A DNA stretch of 17,477 nucleotides from DATGKR01 sp035294565 (GCA_035294565.1 DATGKR010000062.1:1-17477), one strand, 5' to 3'; numbered from the stretch's first letter, positions 7,495 through 14,855 are shown. Numbers and translations: made by a program. Notes: generated from the sequence alone by a model not told the origin.

Positions 7495-8528
7495 GCGCCG
7501 TCCTGACCGTCCCGCTTCTGCTGATCCTCCTGGCCATGGCCGGGCGGTGGCTGGGCAAGGGTCGGCGCGACACCCAGTCGATCGAGTCGCACCACCACAG
7601 CCTCGACGTCCTCGAGCACCTCTCCGGGGCGTCCCCCTCGGCGCATCCCTCCCCCCCGCAGGTGTCGGCCCACGTGCGCGTCCTGCGCGCCGACGAGGCG
7701 CCCGCCGTTCCAGCTCGCAGGTCGCTCCTGCCCTCCTCGTCCGAGCTGCCCCGGCCCGAACCCCGGCGCGTCACGGTCCGGCCCCGCCGGGACGCCGTCC
7801 AGCCGCGCCGGCGAGTGGTGTTCATAGACGACGCTGCGAACGTGGGCCGCCCGCCGCTCGGGGGGGAGGCGCCGGCAGCCGCCGAGCCCACCGAGCCCGT
7901 CGAGCCCCCCGCTCCTGTGGAGGCCGCCGAGGCCCCCGCCCCCGTGGAGGACCTTGCATCACCGGTCGGCATCACCGGCCGCCGTCGAGCCTGGCGGCCC
8001 GCAGCCCCCCACCACCTCCGGGCTCGCCCCACCGTTGTCGCCGCGGCCGCCGCCGGGATAGCCGCCGCCGTGGTGGGCCTCCTCGTCGTCGGTTCGGGGG
8101 GTTCCCCCAACCCGGACCGCAACCCCCGCTCCCGCCCCGTCGCCGCACCGGTGCGCCCGGCGGCTCTTACGCCGACGACACCACCGCCGCCGCGGGTGGT
8201 GGCCACCAGCGCCGGCGCCACGGAGGCGAGCTACGAGGTCGCTTCGGGCCCCATCCAGATGCAGCTCTTCGCTTCGGGCCCCTGCTGGGTGGAGCTTCGC
8301 AGCGGCTCGTCCACCGGTCCCATCCTCTTCGAGGGGACGCTGCAGCCCGGCGCCGTCAAGACCTACGATGCGGACGGGCCGGTGTGGCTGCGCCTGGGCG
8401 ACCCCGCGGGGGTGCAGCTCCGTCTAGACGGGGTGACCATCGCCCTGCCCGCCGCGGCGATCCCCTTCGACGTGGACATCACCGGCCCGTCGCTCTCCTC
8501 GGCCCAGTCAGTCCCGGCCGGCACCTGA
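7491..8528 (+). CDS. Two-TM membrane protein with RodZ-like (DUF4115-type) C-terminal domain
   Basis: Begins at the ATG of the ATGA overlap with the DUF4388 gene; 345 residues. TM1 is at about 4-20, followed by positive residues (KGRRD). A long Pro/Glu/Arg-rich linker (about 25-178) follows, then TM2 (about 181-203) preceded by an Arg-rich stretch. The positive-inside rule therefore puts the linker in the cytoplasm and the C-terminus outside. Residues about 254-325 resemble the extracytoplasmic domain of the cell-shape protein RodZ: a QLFASGPCWVELR strand, LFEGTLQPG, then VWLRLGDPAGVQLRLDG. Unlike RodZ there is no N-terminal helix-turn-helix; the coupled DUF4388 protein could supply the cytoplasmic partner. 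This is inference. A role in cell-wall or polarity functions is plausible but not shown. Confidence 0.82.
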   Translation: MSAVLTVPLLLILLAMAGRWLGKGRRDTQSIESHHHSLDVLEHLSGASPSAHPSPPQVSAHVRVLRADEAPAVPARRSLLPSSSELPRPEPRRVTVRPRRDAVQPRRRVVFIDDAANVGRPPLGGEAPAAAEPTEPVEPPAPVEAAEAPAPVEDLASPVGITGRRRAWRPAAPHHLRARPTVVAAAAAGIAAAVVGLLVVGSGGSPNPDRNPRSRPVAAPVRPAALTPTTPPPPRVVATSAGATEASYEVASGPIQMQLFASGPCWVELRSGSSTGPILFEGTLQPGAVKTYDADGPVWLRLGDPAGVQLRLDGVTIALPAAAIPFDVDITGPSLSSAQSVPAGT

Positions 8529-8580
8529 CCGCGTCACCCGCCCTGCCCGGCGGGGCCAAGCTGGACTTCGGCCCGGTTGC

Positions 8581-8964
8581 ATGCTTGCATCGCGGCTCGT
8601 GACGACGACCACCAACACGGCGGTTCCCGGGGCGATCGCCGCCGGCGCCCTCGCATTCGGCGCCGCCGGGATCCTGGCACCCAAAGTGCTCCTCGGCGTG
8701 TACGGGCTGCCGGCGACGCCGCCGGTGAGGTTCCTCGCCCGCCTCTGGGGAACCCGGACGGCCGTCCTCGGCGCCCTCTACCTGGCCTCGCCGTCGGAGG
8801 ACTCCCGCCGGCGGATGCTCGTCGCCGAGGTTGCGCTCAACGCGGCCGACGCCGCGATCGCCGCCGCCGCGCCGGGGATCCCTCTGCGCGCGCGGGTCAT
8901 GGCCGCGCTCACCTCGGCGGGCTTCGCCGGCGCCGGGGTCGCCGTGCTCGCCGGCGCCGTCTGA
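8581..8964 (+). CDS. Small four-TM membrane protein (DUF4267-like)
   Basis: A 127-residue hydrophobic protein with four likely membrane segments (about 14-34, 50-70, 79-97 and 106-127) and few charged residues. The segment around FLARLWGTRTAVLGALYL resembles the central R-G/T-R-x-x-x-x-G pattern of DUF4267-type proteins. I start it at the ATG at 8581; the GTG at 8599 is a possible alternative, and neither has a clear Shine-Dalgarno. It lies 52 bp after the RodZ-like gene and 19 bp before the sulfatase gene, so it is probably co-transcribed with the sulfatase. Function unknown; the family assignment is tentative. Confidence 0.7.
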   Translation: MLASRLVTTTTNTAVPGAIAAGALAFGAAGILAPKVLLGVYGLPATPPVRFLARLWGTRTAVLGALYLASPSEDSRRRMLVAEVALNAADAAIAAAAPGIPLRARVMAALTSAGFAGAGVAVLAGAV

Positions 8965-8983
8965 ACGGCCCGGCAAGGCAGCG

Positions 8984-11173
8984 ATGCCCCGACCGAACGT
9001 CGTCCTGATCGTCCTCGACGACGTCGGTTTCGGTCAGCTGGGCTGCTTCGGCTCGCCCGTCGCCACCCCCAACTTCGACCGCCTCGCCCGGGAGGGGCTG
9101 CGCTACAACCGCTTCCACGTCACCTCCATCTGCTCGGCGACCAGGGCCGCCCTGCTCACCGGGCGCAACCACCACGCCGTCGGCGTCGGCATGACCATGG
9201 AGACCCCGCTGACCTTCCCCGGCTACACGGGGCGCATCCCGCCCAGCGCCGCCCTGCTGGCGCGGATCTTGAAGGACAACGGTTACAGCACCTTCGCCGT
9301 GGGCAAGTGGCACCTGGTGCCCCGCGGCGAGTACTCGGCGGCCGGCCCGACGACACGCTGGCCCCTCGGCCAGCACATGGGCTTCGAGCGGTACTACGGG
9401 TTCCTCGGCGCCGAGACCAACCACTGGGCCCCCGAGTTGTGGCGCGACAACACCGCCGTCGACGCGCCCCGCACCCCCGCCGAGGGCTACCACCTCACCG
9501 AGGACCTGGTGGACCAGGCGATAGGCATGGTCAGGGACCAGCAGCACGCCGCGCCCGCCAAACCGTTCTTCCTCTACTTCGCCACCGGCGCCGCCCACGC
9601 CCCCCACCACGTCGCCCCGGAATGGGCGGACCGCTACCGGGGCCGTTTCGACGCAGGCTGGGAGGCCCTGCGGGAGGAGACCTTCGCCCGCCAGCTCGAC
9701 TGCGGGGTAGTGCCCTCGGGGACGCGCCTCACCCCCCGCCCCTCCTGGGTGCCCGAATGGGCGACCCTGCAAGCCTGGGAGCGCAGGGTCTTCGCCCGGT
9801 ACATGGAGGTCTTCGCCGGCTTCCTGACCCACACCGACGCCCAAGTCGGCCGTCTGCTCGAGTTTCTGGACAAAGATGTCACCTCGAAAGACACGATCGT
9901 CGTGCTCGTCTCCGACAACGGCGCCAGCGCCGAGGGCTCTCCCGCCGGCACCCTCAACGAGACCGCGGCGTGGCTGGCGGCGGGCCGGAGCGACGCCGCC
10001 GAAGCCGCGCGGCGGGTCGACGAGATCGGAGGGCCGCGGGTCTTCAACCACTACCCGTGGGGCTGGGCCTGGGCGGGCAACACCCCGTTCCGCCTGTGGA
10101 AGCGCTACGCCTGGCTCGGAGGCGTGCGCACCCCGCTCGTCGTGCGCTGGCCCGGCCGGCTCGAAGGCCCCGGCGACGTCCGGCCCCAGTTCTGCCACGC
10201 CGTGGACATCGCCCCCACGCTGCTCGAGGTCGCCGGCATCGAGCCGCCCCGAGTGGTCGACGGTGTGCCTCAGCAGCGCGTAGACGGGGCGAGCATCGCC
10301 GCCACGTTCACCGACCCCTCCGCCCCGGCGCCGCGCCGCACGCAGTACTTCGAGATGCACGGCAGCAGGGGCGTCTACCACGACGGGTGGAAGGCCACAA
10401 CCGACTACGTCTCGCCTCTGTTCAACGAGCGGGCCCACATCCCGGGGAGCACCTCGTTCGGCTCGGAGCACTGGGCGTTGTTCGACCTCGACGCCGACTT
10501 CTCCGAGGCGGAGGACCTCTCGGCGGAGCATCCCGGCAAGGTCGTCGAGATGAAGCGGCTCTGGCAGGAGCAGGCGGAGGCCAACCAGGTCCTGCCGCTC
10601 TTCGAGGGGCCTTCCTCGCTCGCCTCGCTGCACCCCGCCCCCCAGCCCCCGCCGGCGTCGGCCACCTACCGGCCGGGCGGCGGGCCGGTCTACGAGGGGG
10701 CGTTGCCGGCGATGTTCGGCGGTTTCACCATCACCGCCTCGATCGCCGCCCCCGGCGAAGGGATCCTCTGCGCCATCGGGGACTGGAACGAGGGAATGGC
10801 TCTCTACGTCCTCGGAGGCGCGCCCGTCGCCTGCGAGGTGAGCGGAGGCGCGACGACGCGGCTCGTCGGGGAGGCGGCGCTGCCCGCCGGGCGCTCTCTG
10901 GTAAGCCTTTCGTGGTCGGCTGGTGTGCTGTCGCTCGGCGTCGACGGCCGGGCGGTTGCGACCGCCCGGCACCCAGCCGTGTTCTTCGCCGGCGTCTCGA
11001 CGGCCGCCGGCGGGCTGCTCGTCGGGCGCGACCGGGGGCTCCCCGTCTCAGACGACTACACCCCACCCTTCGCCTTCGGCGGTGAGCTGCTCGGCGTCAG
11101 GGTCGACTCGGGGGCGCCGGATGGCGGCCCGCCGCCGGCCGAGAGGCTCGGGCGCGCCCTGGCCTCCGACTAG
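8984..11173 (+). CDS. Type I sulfatase (arylsulfatase-like) with C-S-A-T-R active-site motif
   Basis: The ATG at 8984 (AAGG 5 nt upstream) begins a 729-residue protein without a signal peptide, similar in layout and size to the cytoplasmic actinobacterial AtsA group. Metal and catalytic features are present: D12-D13 (VLIVLDDVGFG), the sulfatase signature C50-S-A-T-R54 followed by AALLTGRNHH, K108 and H110 (GKWHL), H205 (HAPHH), D311-N312 (VSDNG), and K373 (LWKRYAWLGG). Cys-type sulfatases hydrolyse sulfate esters after C50 is oxidised to formylglycine. The canonical motif is C-x-P-x-R; here Pro is Ala (GCG at 9137-9139). No formylglycine-generating enzyme gene is in the window. The C-terminal 170 residues form the usual additional beta-rich domain. 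Its 3' end overlaps the convergent zur gene by 77 bp. Substrate unknown. Confidence 0.93.
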   Translation: MPRPNVVLIVLDDVGFGQLGCFGSPVATPNFDRLAREGLRYNRFHVTSICSATRAALLTGRNHHAVGVGMTMETPLTFPGYTGRIPPSAALLARILKDNGYSTFAVGKWHLVPRGEYSAAGPTTRWPLGQHMGFERYYGFLGAETNHWAPELWRDNTAVDAPRTPAEGYHLTEDLVDQAIGMVRDQQHAAPAKPFFLYFATGAAHAPHHVAPEWADRYRGRFDAGWEALREETFARQLDCGVVPSGTRLTPRPSWVPEWATLQAWERRVFARYMEVFAGFLTHTDAQVGRLLEFLDKDVTSKDTIVVLVSDNGASAEGSPAGTLNETAAWLAAGRSDAAEAARRVDEIGGPRVFNHYPWGWAWAGNTPFRLWKRYAWLGGVRTPLVVRWPGRLEGPGDVRPQFCHAVDIAPTLLEVAGIEPPRVVDGVPQQRVDGASIAATFTDPSAPAPRRTQYFEMHGSRGVYHDGWKATTDYVSPLFNERAHIPGSTSFGSEHWALFDLDADFSEAEDLSAEHPGKVVEMKRLWQEQAEANQVLPLFEGPSSLASLHPAPQPPPASATYRPGGGPVYEGALPAMFGGFTITASIAAPGEGILCAIGDWNEGMALYVLGGAPVACEVSGGATTRLVGEAALPAGRSLVSLSWSAGVLSLGVDGRAVATARHPAVFFAGVSTAAGGLLVGRDRGLPVSDDYTPPFAFGGELLGVRVDSGAPDGGPPPAERLGRALASD

Positions 11174-11564
11174 GAGAGGAGCATCCCCCGCAGGTCCCGA
11201 CGACCTCGACGGTGTGGGCGACGTCGCCGAAGCCGTGCTCGGCGGCGACGGCAGCCGCCCACTCTTCCACCTCGGGGCCCTCGACCTCCACCGCCCGCCC
11301 GCACACCCGGCAGACGAGGTGGTGGTGGTGGCGGGCGCTGCCGCAACGTCGGTAGAGGGTCTCGCCGTCGTCGGTGCGCATCGTGTCTATCTGCCCCGCC
11401 TCGGCGAGCGCCCGAAGCTGGTTGTACACCGTCGTGAGGCCGATCTTCTCGCCGCGCGATCTCAACGACGCGTGGAGGTCCTGGGCGGACCGGAACTCCG
11501 GGGAGCCTTCCAGCACCTCCGCCAGAGCCCTCTTCTGGCGCGTCTCCCTTGTAACGGGAACCAT
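11097..11564 (-). CDS. zur: Zinc uptake regulator (Fur family)
   Basis: A 155-residue Fur-family repressor. The winged-helix recognition segment GLTTVYNQLRAL (42-53) is followed by the dimerisation domain with H79-H82, the paired cysteines C85-x-x-C88, H110/H117, and C125-x-x-C128, the structural and regulatory zinc ligands. With the divergent metal ABC operon 21 bp away, Zur is the best assignment over Fur or PerR. It should bind DNA when zinc-loaded and repress uptake. The ATG at 11564 has no room for a Shine-Dalgarno downstream of the TANNNT hexamer found 8 nt upstream, so a leaderless mRNA is likely. After C128, where Zur proteins usually end, 27 Arg/Pro/Ala-rich residues are read antisense to the sulfatase 3' end. 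Confidence 0.93.
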   Translation of the reverse strand: MVPVTRETRQKRALAEVLEGSPEFRSAQDLHASLRSRGEKIGLTTVYNQLRALAEAGQIDTMRTDDGETLYRRCGSARHHHHLVCRVCGRAVEVEGPEVEEWAAAVAAEHGFGDVAHTVEVVGTCGGCSSPSRRPGRARASRPAAGRHPAPPSRP

Positions 11565-11569
11565 TGCAA
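11549..11569. promoter_or_regulatory. zur box (putative): Imperfect 21-bp palindrome, candidate Zur operator
   Basis: Read on the minus strand, the arms TTGCAATGG (11569-11561) and CCGTTACAA (11557-11549) flank TTC; 7 of 10 base pairs are symmetric. The site covers the zur start codon and the -35 region expected for znuA, so a bound dimer could repress both genes. The outer TGNAA...TTNCA resembles half-sites of actinobacterial Zur boxes, but the spacing differs from the short Streptomyces-type box, so the assignment is tentative. Confidence 0.45.
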
Positions 11570-11585
11570 ACTAGTCTAGCCGGTC
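11565..11585. promoter_or_regulatory. Bidirectional leaderless promoter of zur and znuA
   Basis: The core CTAGTCTAG gives a plus-strand -10 hexamer TAGTCT (11572-11577) and a minus-strand -10 hexamer TAGACT (11578-11573). Each is exactly 8 nt from its start codon (GTG 11586; ATG 11564), the spacing expected for transcription starting at the initiation codon. For znuA a -35-like TTGTAA (11549-11554) sits 17 nt before the -10. No good -35 is seen for zur. TANNNT as the actinobacterial -10 is established; use in vivo is inferred. Confidence 0.6.
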
Positions 11586-12485
11586 GTGAGCGTCCGCTGG
11601 AAGATCACCGCCACCGCGGGCGCGGCGGCTCTGGCGGTGCTGGCCGCGGCGTGCAGCTCGGCTTCCTCGCCACCCCGGAGTGGGGTAGTGGGGGTGGTCG
11701 CCGCGGAGGACCAGTACGGCAACGTGGCTTCGCAGGTCGGCGGCCCCTACGTTCAGGTCAGCTCGGTCGAGTCCGACCCGAACACCGACCCGCACACCTA
11801 CGAGGTCAGCCCCACCGTGGCCGAGGAGGTGGCCGGAGCGGATCTGGTGATCCAGAACGGTCTCGGCTACGACGGCTTCATGGCCAGGCTGGAGGACGCC
11901 TCGCCGGCGCCGACCCGGCGGGTGATCGACGTCCGGCGGCTGCTGCACCTGCCCTCCGGCACGGCCAACCCCCACCTGTGGTACAGCCCGCGGACGATGC
12001 CCGCGGTCGCCGCGGCGATAGCCGGGGACCTCGCTGCGCTGGCCCCCGCCCACGCCGCCTACTTCCGAGCGGCGGCCGCCCGCTTCGACGCCTCCCTCCG
12101 GCCGTGGACCTCGGCCCTGGCGGCGATGCGCCGGTCCTACGGCGGCGCGCGTGTCGCGGTCACCGAGCCGGTGGCCGACTACCTGCTCCAGGCCGGCGGC
12201 CTCGACGTCGTCACCCCGCTCTCCCTGCAGCTGGCGGTCATGAACGGAACCGACCCCTCCCCCCAGGACATCTCCCTCGAGGAGCGCCTCTTGGCCGGCC
12301 GGGAGGTCAGGGTCTTCGTCTACAACGAGCAGGTAACCGACACCCTCACCGAAGGGTTCCTGTCCGTCGCCCGCAAGGCGGGCGTACCGGTCGTCGGGGT
12401 GTACGAGACGATGCCCCCGCACAGCAGCTACCAGGCCTGGATGTTGTCCACCACCGAGGCGCTCGAGGGGGCGCTGCGCCGGTGA
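11586..12485 (+). CDS. znuA: Zinc (or manganese) ABC transporter, substrate-binding lipoprotein (cluster A-I)
   Basis: A 299-residue periplasm-facing binding protein. The start is the GTG at 11586: it is followed directly by a lipoprotein signal peptide ending in the lipobox LAAAC. Candidate metal ligands align with the family: H70 (DPHTYE), H130 (NPHLWYSP), E194 (VTEPVADY), and an acidic E274 (VYETMP) with H279 nearby. ZnuA proteins usually have a third His and a His-rich loop. Here the third ligand is Glu, as in Mn-type PsaA, and no His-rich loop is present. Divergence from zur nevertheless points to zinc. It is the first gene of a four-gene operon; its stop overlaps the ATPase start (GTGA). 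Confidence 0.9.
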   Translation: MSVRWKITATAGAAALAVLAAACSSASSPPRSGVVGVVAAEDQYGNVASQVGGPYVQVSSVESDPNTDPHTYEVSPTVAEEVAGADLVIQNGLGYDGFMARLEDASPAPTRRVIDVRRLLHLPSGTANPHLWYSPRTMPAVAAAIAGDLAALAPAHAAYFRAAAARFDASLRPWTSALAAMRRSYGGARVAVTEPVADYLLQAGGLDVVTPLSLQLAVMNGTDPSPQDISLEERLLAGREVRVFVYNEQVTDTLTEGFLSVARKAGVPVVGVYETMPPHSSYQAWMLSTTEALEGALRR

Positions 12486-13240
12486 CCCCCCTGCTCGAGC
12501 TCGAAGGCGTCACCGTCACCCTGGGGGGCAGGGTCGTCCTCGACGGCGTCAACCTCAGGCTCGCCGACGGGCAGTTCACCGGTCTCATCGGCTCCAACGG
12601 AGCGGGCAAGACGACGCTTCTGCGCGTCGCCCTCGGGCTTCTCACCCCCCAGCGGGGGCGCGTGCTGATCGGCGGCCAGCCCGCCAGGCGCCGCGCCGAG
12701 CTGGTCGGCTACGTGCCCCAGAAGGTGGAGCTCGACCCGGACCTGCCGCTCCGGGTCGCCGACCTCGTGGGGCTCGGCCTCGACGGCCATCGCCTCGGCC
12801 TGCCGATGCCCTCGAGGACCCGCGCCGCGCGGGTCGCCGAGGCGCTCGAGGCCGCCGGGGCGGCGCACCTCGCAGGTCAACGGGCGGGGAGGCTCTCGGG
12901 AGGAGAGCAGCAGCGGGTGATGATCGCCCACGCCATCGTCGCGCGCCCCAGGCTGCTGCTGCTCGACGAGCCCCTCGCCAACCTCGACCTGCCGAGCGCC
13001 AAGGCGATCGTGTCGGTGCTCGCCTCGGTGGCCGCCGAGCGGGGTGTCGGTGTGCTCATCTCCGCCCACGACATGAACCCGCTCCTGCCCGTCATGGACC
13101 AGGTGGCGTACATGGCCGACGGGCGCCTGGCGGCGGGCTCGACGGGCGAGGTGATCCGCTCGGAGGTGCTTTCCGAGCTCTACGGCCACCCGGTCGAGGT
13201 GATCCACGTACGCGACCGGGTGCTGGTGGTCGCCGGGTGA
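12482..13240 (+). CDS. znuC: Metal ABC transporter ATP-binding protein
   Basis: A 252-residue ABC ATPase starting at the GTG of the GTGA overlap with znuA. Walker A is GSNGAGKTT (37-45), the Q-loop is in GYVPQK, the signature is LSGGEQQRV, Walker B is LLLLDEP with the D-loop ANLD, and the switch His is in ISAHD. The size and the His-containing switch are normal for an intact, active nucleotide-binding subunit. It energises import through the two downstream ABC-3 permeases. Its own stop again overlaps the next start as GTGA, so the subunits are probably made in a fixed ratio by coupled translation. Confidence 0.94.
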   Translation: MTPLLELEGVTVTLGGRVVLDGVNLRLADGQFTGLIGSNGAGKTTLLRVALGLLTPQRGRVLIGGQPARRRAELVGYVPQKVELDPDLPLRVADLVGLGLDGHRLGLPMPSRTRAARVAEALEAAGAAHLAGQRAGRLSGGEQQRVMIAHAIVARPRLLLLDEPLANLDLPSAKAIVSVLASVAAERGVGVLISAHDMNPLLPVMDQVAYMADGRLAAGSTGEVIRSEVLSELYGHPVEVIHVRDRVLVVAG

Positions 13241-14046
13241 GCCCGCTCGTCACGGCTCTCGTGGTGGGGGCGGTGGTGGCCGCCGTCTCGGGCCCGGTCG
13301 GCGTGTTCATGGTGGCCCGCGGCCAGTCCTTCGCCGGCCACGCCCTCGCCGACGCCGGCACCACCGGGGGCGCCGCCGGCTACCTGGCGGGGGTCAACGT
13401 GCTCTACGGCTTCGTCGCTTTCAACCTCGTCGCGGCGGCCGCCATGGAGGCCCTCGGGGGTCGCCGGGCCATCGCCCGCGACGTGGCAACCGGTGTCGTC
13501 CTCGGCGCTTCCCTCGCCCTCACCGCCCTGTTCCTGCACATCGAGACGTCGACTGCGACTACCGGGGCGACGGTGACGGTGCTGTTCGGCTCGCTGTTCA
13601 GCCTGGCGCCGGGGACGGTGCCCGTGGTCGCGGCCCTCGGCGCGGTTTCGCTGGCGTTGTCAGCGCTCCTGTACCGGCCGCTGCTCCTCTCCGCGGTGCA
13701 CCCCGACCTGGCCAGGGCCCGCGGCGTGCATCCTGGCCTGGTCGGCGCCGGCTACCTCGCCGCCCTCTCGTTGGCGGTGTCGCTCTCCGCGGTGACGATC
13801 GGGGCGATCCTGTCCACGGCCCTGCTCGTCGGGCCGGCGGCCGCCGCCCTGCACCTGGTTCGCAGGCCGGCGGCCGCCATGGCCCTCGCGTCCCTCGCCG
13901 CGCTCGCCTGCACGCTCGGCGGGGTGGGCCTGGCGTACGCCAGCTACCACTGGCCTCCGGCGGGGCGCGGCTGGCCGGTCAGCTTCTTCGTCGTCGCCTC
14001 CGTGCTCTTGGTGTACGGGGCGTCGCTGGCGGCGAGACGCCGCTGA
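13237..14046 (+). CDS. znuB: Metal ABC transporter permease, ABC-3 family (first copy)
   Basis: A 269-residue polytopic membrane protein with about eight hydrophobic helices, starting at the GTG in the GTGA overlap with the ATPase gene. Its features fit the ZnuB/TroC/MntB family: N-terminal VGVFMVARGQSFAGHALADAG (the family's G-x-F-L-V-L-R...H-A-x-x-x-G element), the cytoplasmic coupling region around HPDLARARGVHPG, and the later helix with TIGAILSTALLVGPAA. Its stop TGA shares an A with the ATG of a second permease (TGATG). Two unlike permeases in one operon suggest a heterodimeric channel, as in TroC-TroD type systems. Confidence 0.92.
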   Translation: MSPLVTALVVGAVVAAVSGPVGVFMVARGQSFAGHALADAGTTGGAAGYLAGVNVLYGFVAFNLVAAAAMEALGGRRAIARDVATGVVLGASLALTALFLHIETSTATTGATVTVLFGSLFSLAPGTVPVVAALGAVSLALSALLYRPLLLSAVHPDLARARGVHPGLVGAGYLAALSLAVSLSAVTIGAILSTALLVGPAAAALHLVRRPAAAMALASLAALACTLGGVGLAYASYHWPPAGRGWPVSFFVVASVLLVYGASLAARRR

Positions 14047-14855
14047 TGTTCAGCGGCTTCATGGTCGACACCTGGGAGGCGGCGAGCGTCGTCGCGGTCG
14101 TCGCCGGCCTGGCCGGCTTCTTCGTCGTGGCCCGCGGCTCGGCGTTCGCCGCCCACGCCCTGCCGAGCGGTGCTTTCGCCGGGGCGGCCGGCGCCTCCCT
14201 CCTCGGGGTCAGCACCACGTTGGGGCTGGGCGTGTTCTCCGTCGCCGGAGCGGCGGCCATCGCGGCGCTCGGCCGGCAGGCCCGGCGCGACGTGGCGGCG
14301 GCCCTGGCGATAGTCGCCATGCTCGCCACGGGGTCCCTTTTCCTCGCGCTCGGGAACGGCTACGCAGGCGAGGTCGACTCGCTGCTCTTCGGCCAGGTCC
14401 TCGGCGTGTCGAGCGCCCAGGTGGAGGTCACGGCGGCGCTCGGCGCGGCCTCGCTCGCCCTGCTCGTCGTGTCGTGGCGGCGGGTGCTGTGGTCCTCGGT
14501 GCTGCCCGAGGCGGCCGCCGCGCGGGGCGTCTCGCCCGGCGCGGCCGACGCCTCGTTCCTGGCGGTCCTGGCGCTGGTCACCGCCACGGCTGTCCCCGTG
14601 GTGGGCGCGCTTCTCGTCTTCAGCCTGCTCGTCGCGCCGCCCGCCGCCGCCCGCCAGCTCGCCGGGCGCCCGGGGAGCGCCGCCCTGCTCGGCACGGCGC
14701 TGGCGCTCGCCACCGTCTGGGCCTCGGTGGCCCTGTCCTACGAGGAGAACCTCCCGGTGGGATTCGTGGTCGGGGCGCTCGGCGCTCTGCTCTACGCCGC
14801 TGCCCGGCTCAGCGCAGGGCGTCGGGGCCGCGCTCGCCGGTCCGGATGCGGATGA
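14046..14855 (+). CDS. Metal ABC transporter permease, ABC-3 family (second copy)
   Basis: A 269-residue ABC-3 permease, diverged from its upstream neighbour but with the same landmarks: FFVVARGSAFAAHALPSG near the N-terminus, the coupling region PEAAAARGVSPG, and the VPVVGALLVFSLLVAPPAAA helix. Its ATG overlaps the previous stop by one base (TGATG). The Arg-rich cytoplasmic C-terminal tail is encoded over the last 47 bp, which are antisense to the 3' end of glnK. It probably pairs with the first permease to make the channel; a tandem duplication origin is plausible from equal length and organisation. Confidence 0.92.
   Translation: MFSGFMVDTWEAASVVAVVAGLAGFFVVARGSAFAAHALPSGAFAGAAGASLLGVSTTLGLGVFSVAGAAAIAALGRQARRDVAAALAIVAMLATGSLFLALGNGYAGEVDSLLFGQVLGVSSAQVEVTAALGAASLALLVVSWRRVLWSSVLPEAAAARGVSPGAADASFLAVLALVTATAVPVVGALLVFSLLVAPPAAARQLAGRPGSAALLGTALALATVWASVALSYEENLPVGFVVGALGALLYAAARLSAGRRGRARRSGCG

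Noticed and set aside
8535..8560. CCCGCC / GGCGGG hairpin between the RodZ-like gene and the small membrane protein
   Set aside because: A 6-bp stem with no T-tract in very GC-rich DNA; not enough to call a terminator.
8831..8983. N-terminal extension of the sulfatase
   Set aside because: It lies inside the membrane-protein gene in another frame; sulfatase homology begins right at M-P-R-P-N-V-V from 8984.
8909..10972. 687-codon minus-strand open frame opposite the sulfatase
   Set aside because: No family features, composition of a mirror frame, and it lies wholly antisense to a gene with all sulfatase residues.
9307..11085. 592-codon plus-strand open frame in another frame of the sulfatase gene
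   Set aside because: Arg/Pro/Gly-rich translation without motifs; a frame shadow in GC-rich DNA.
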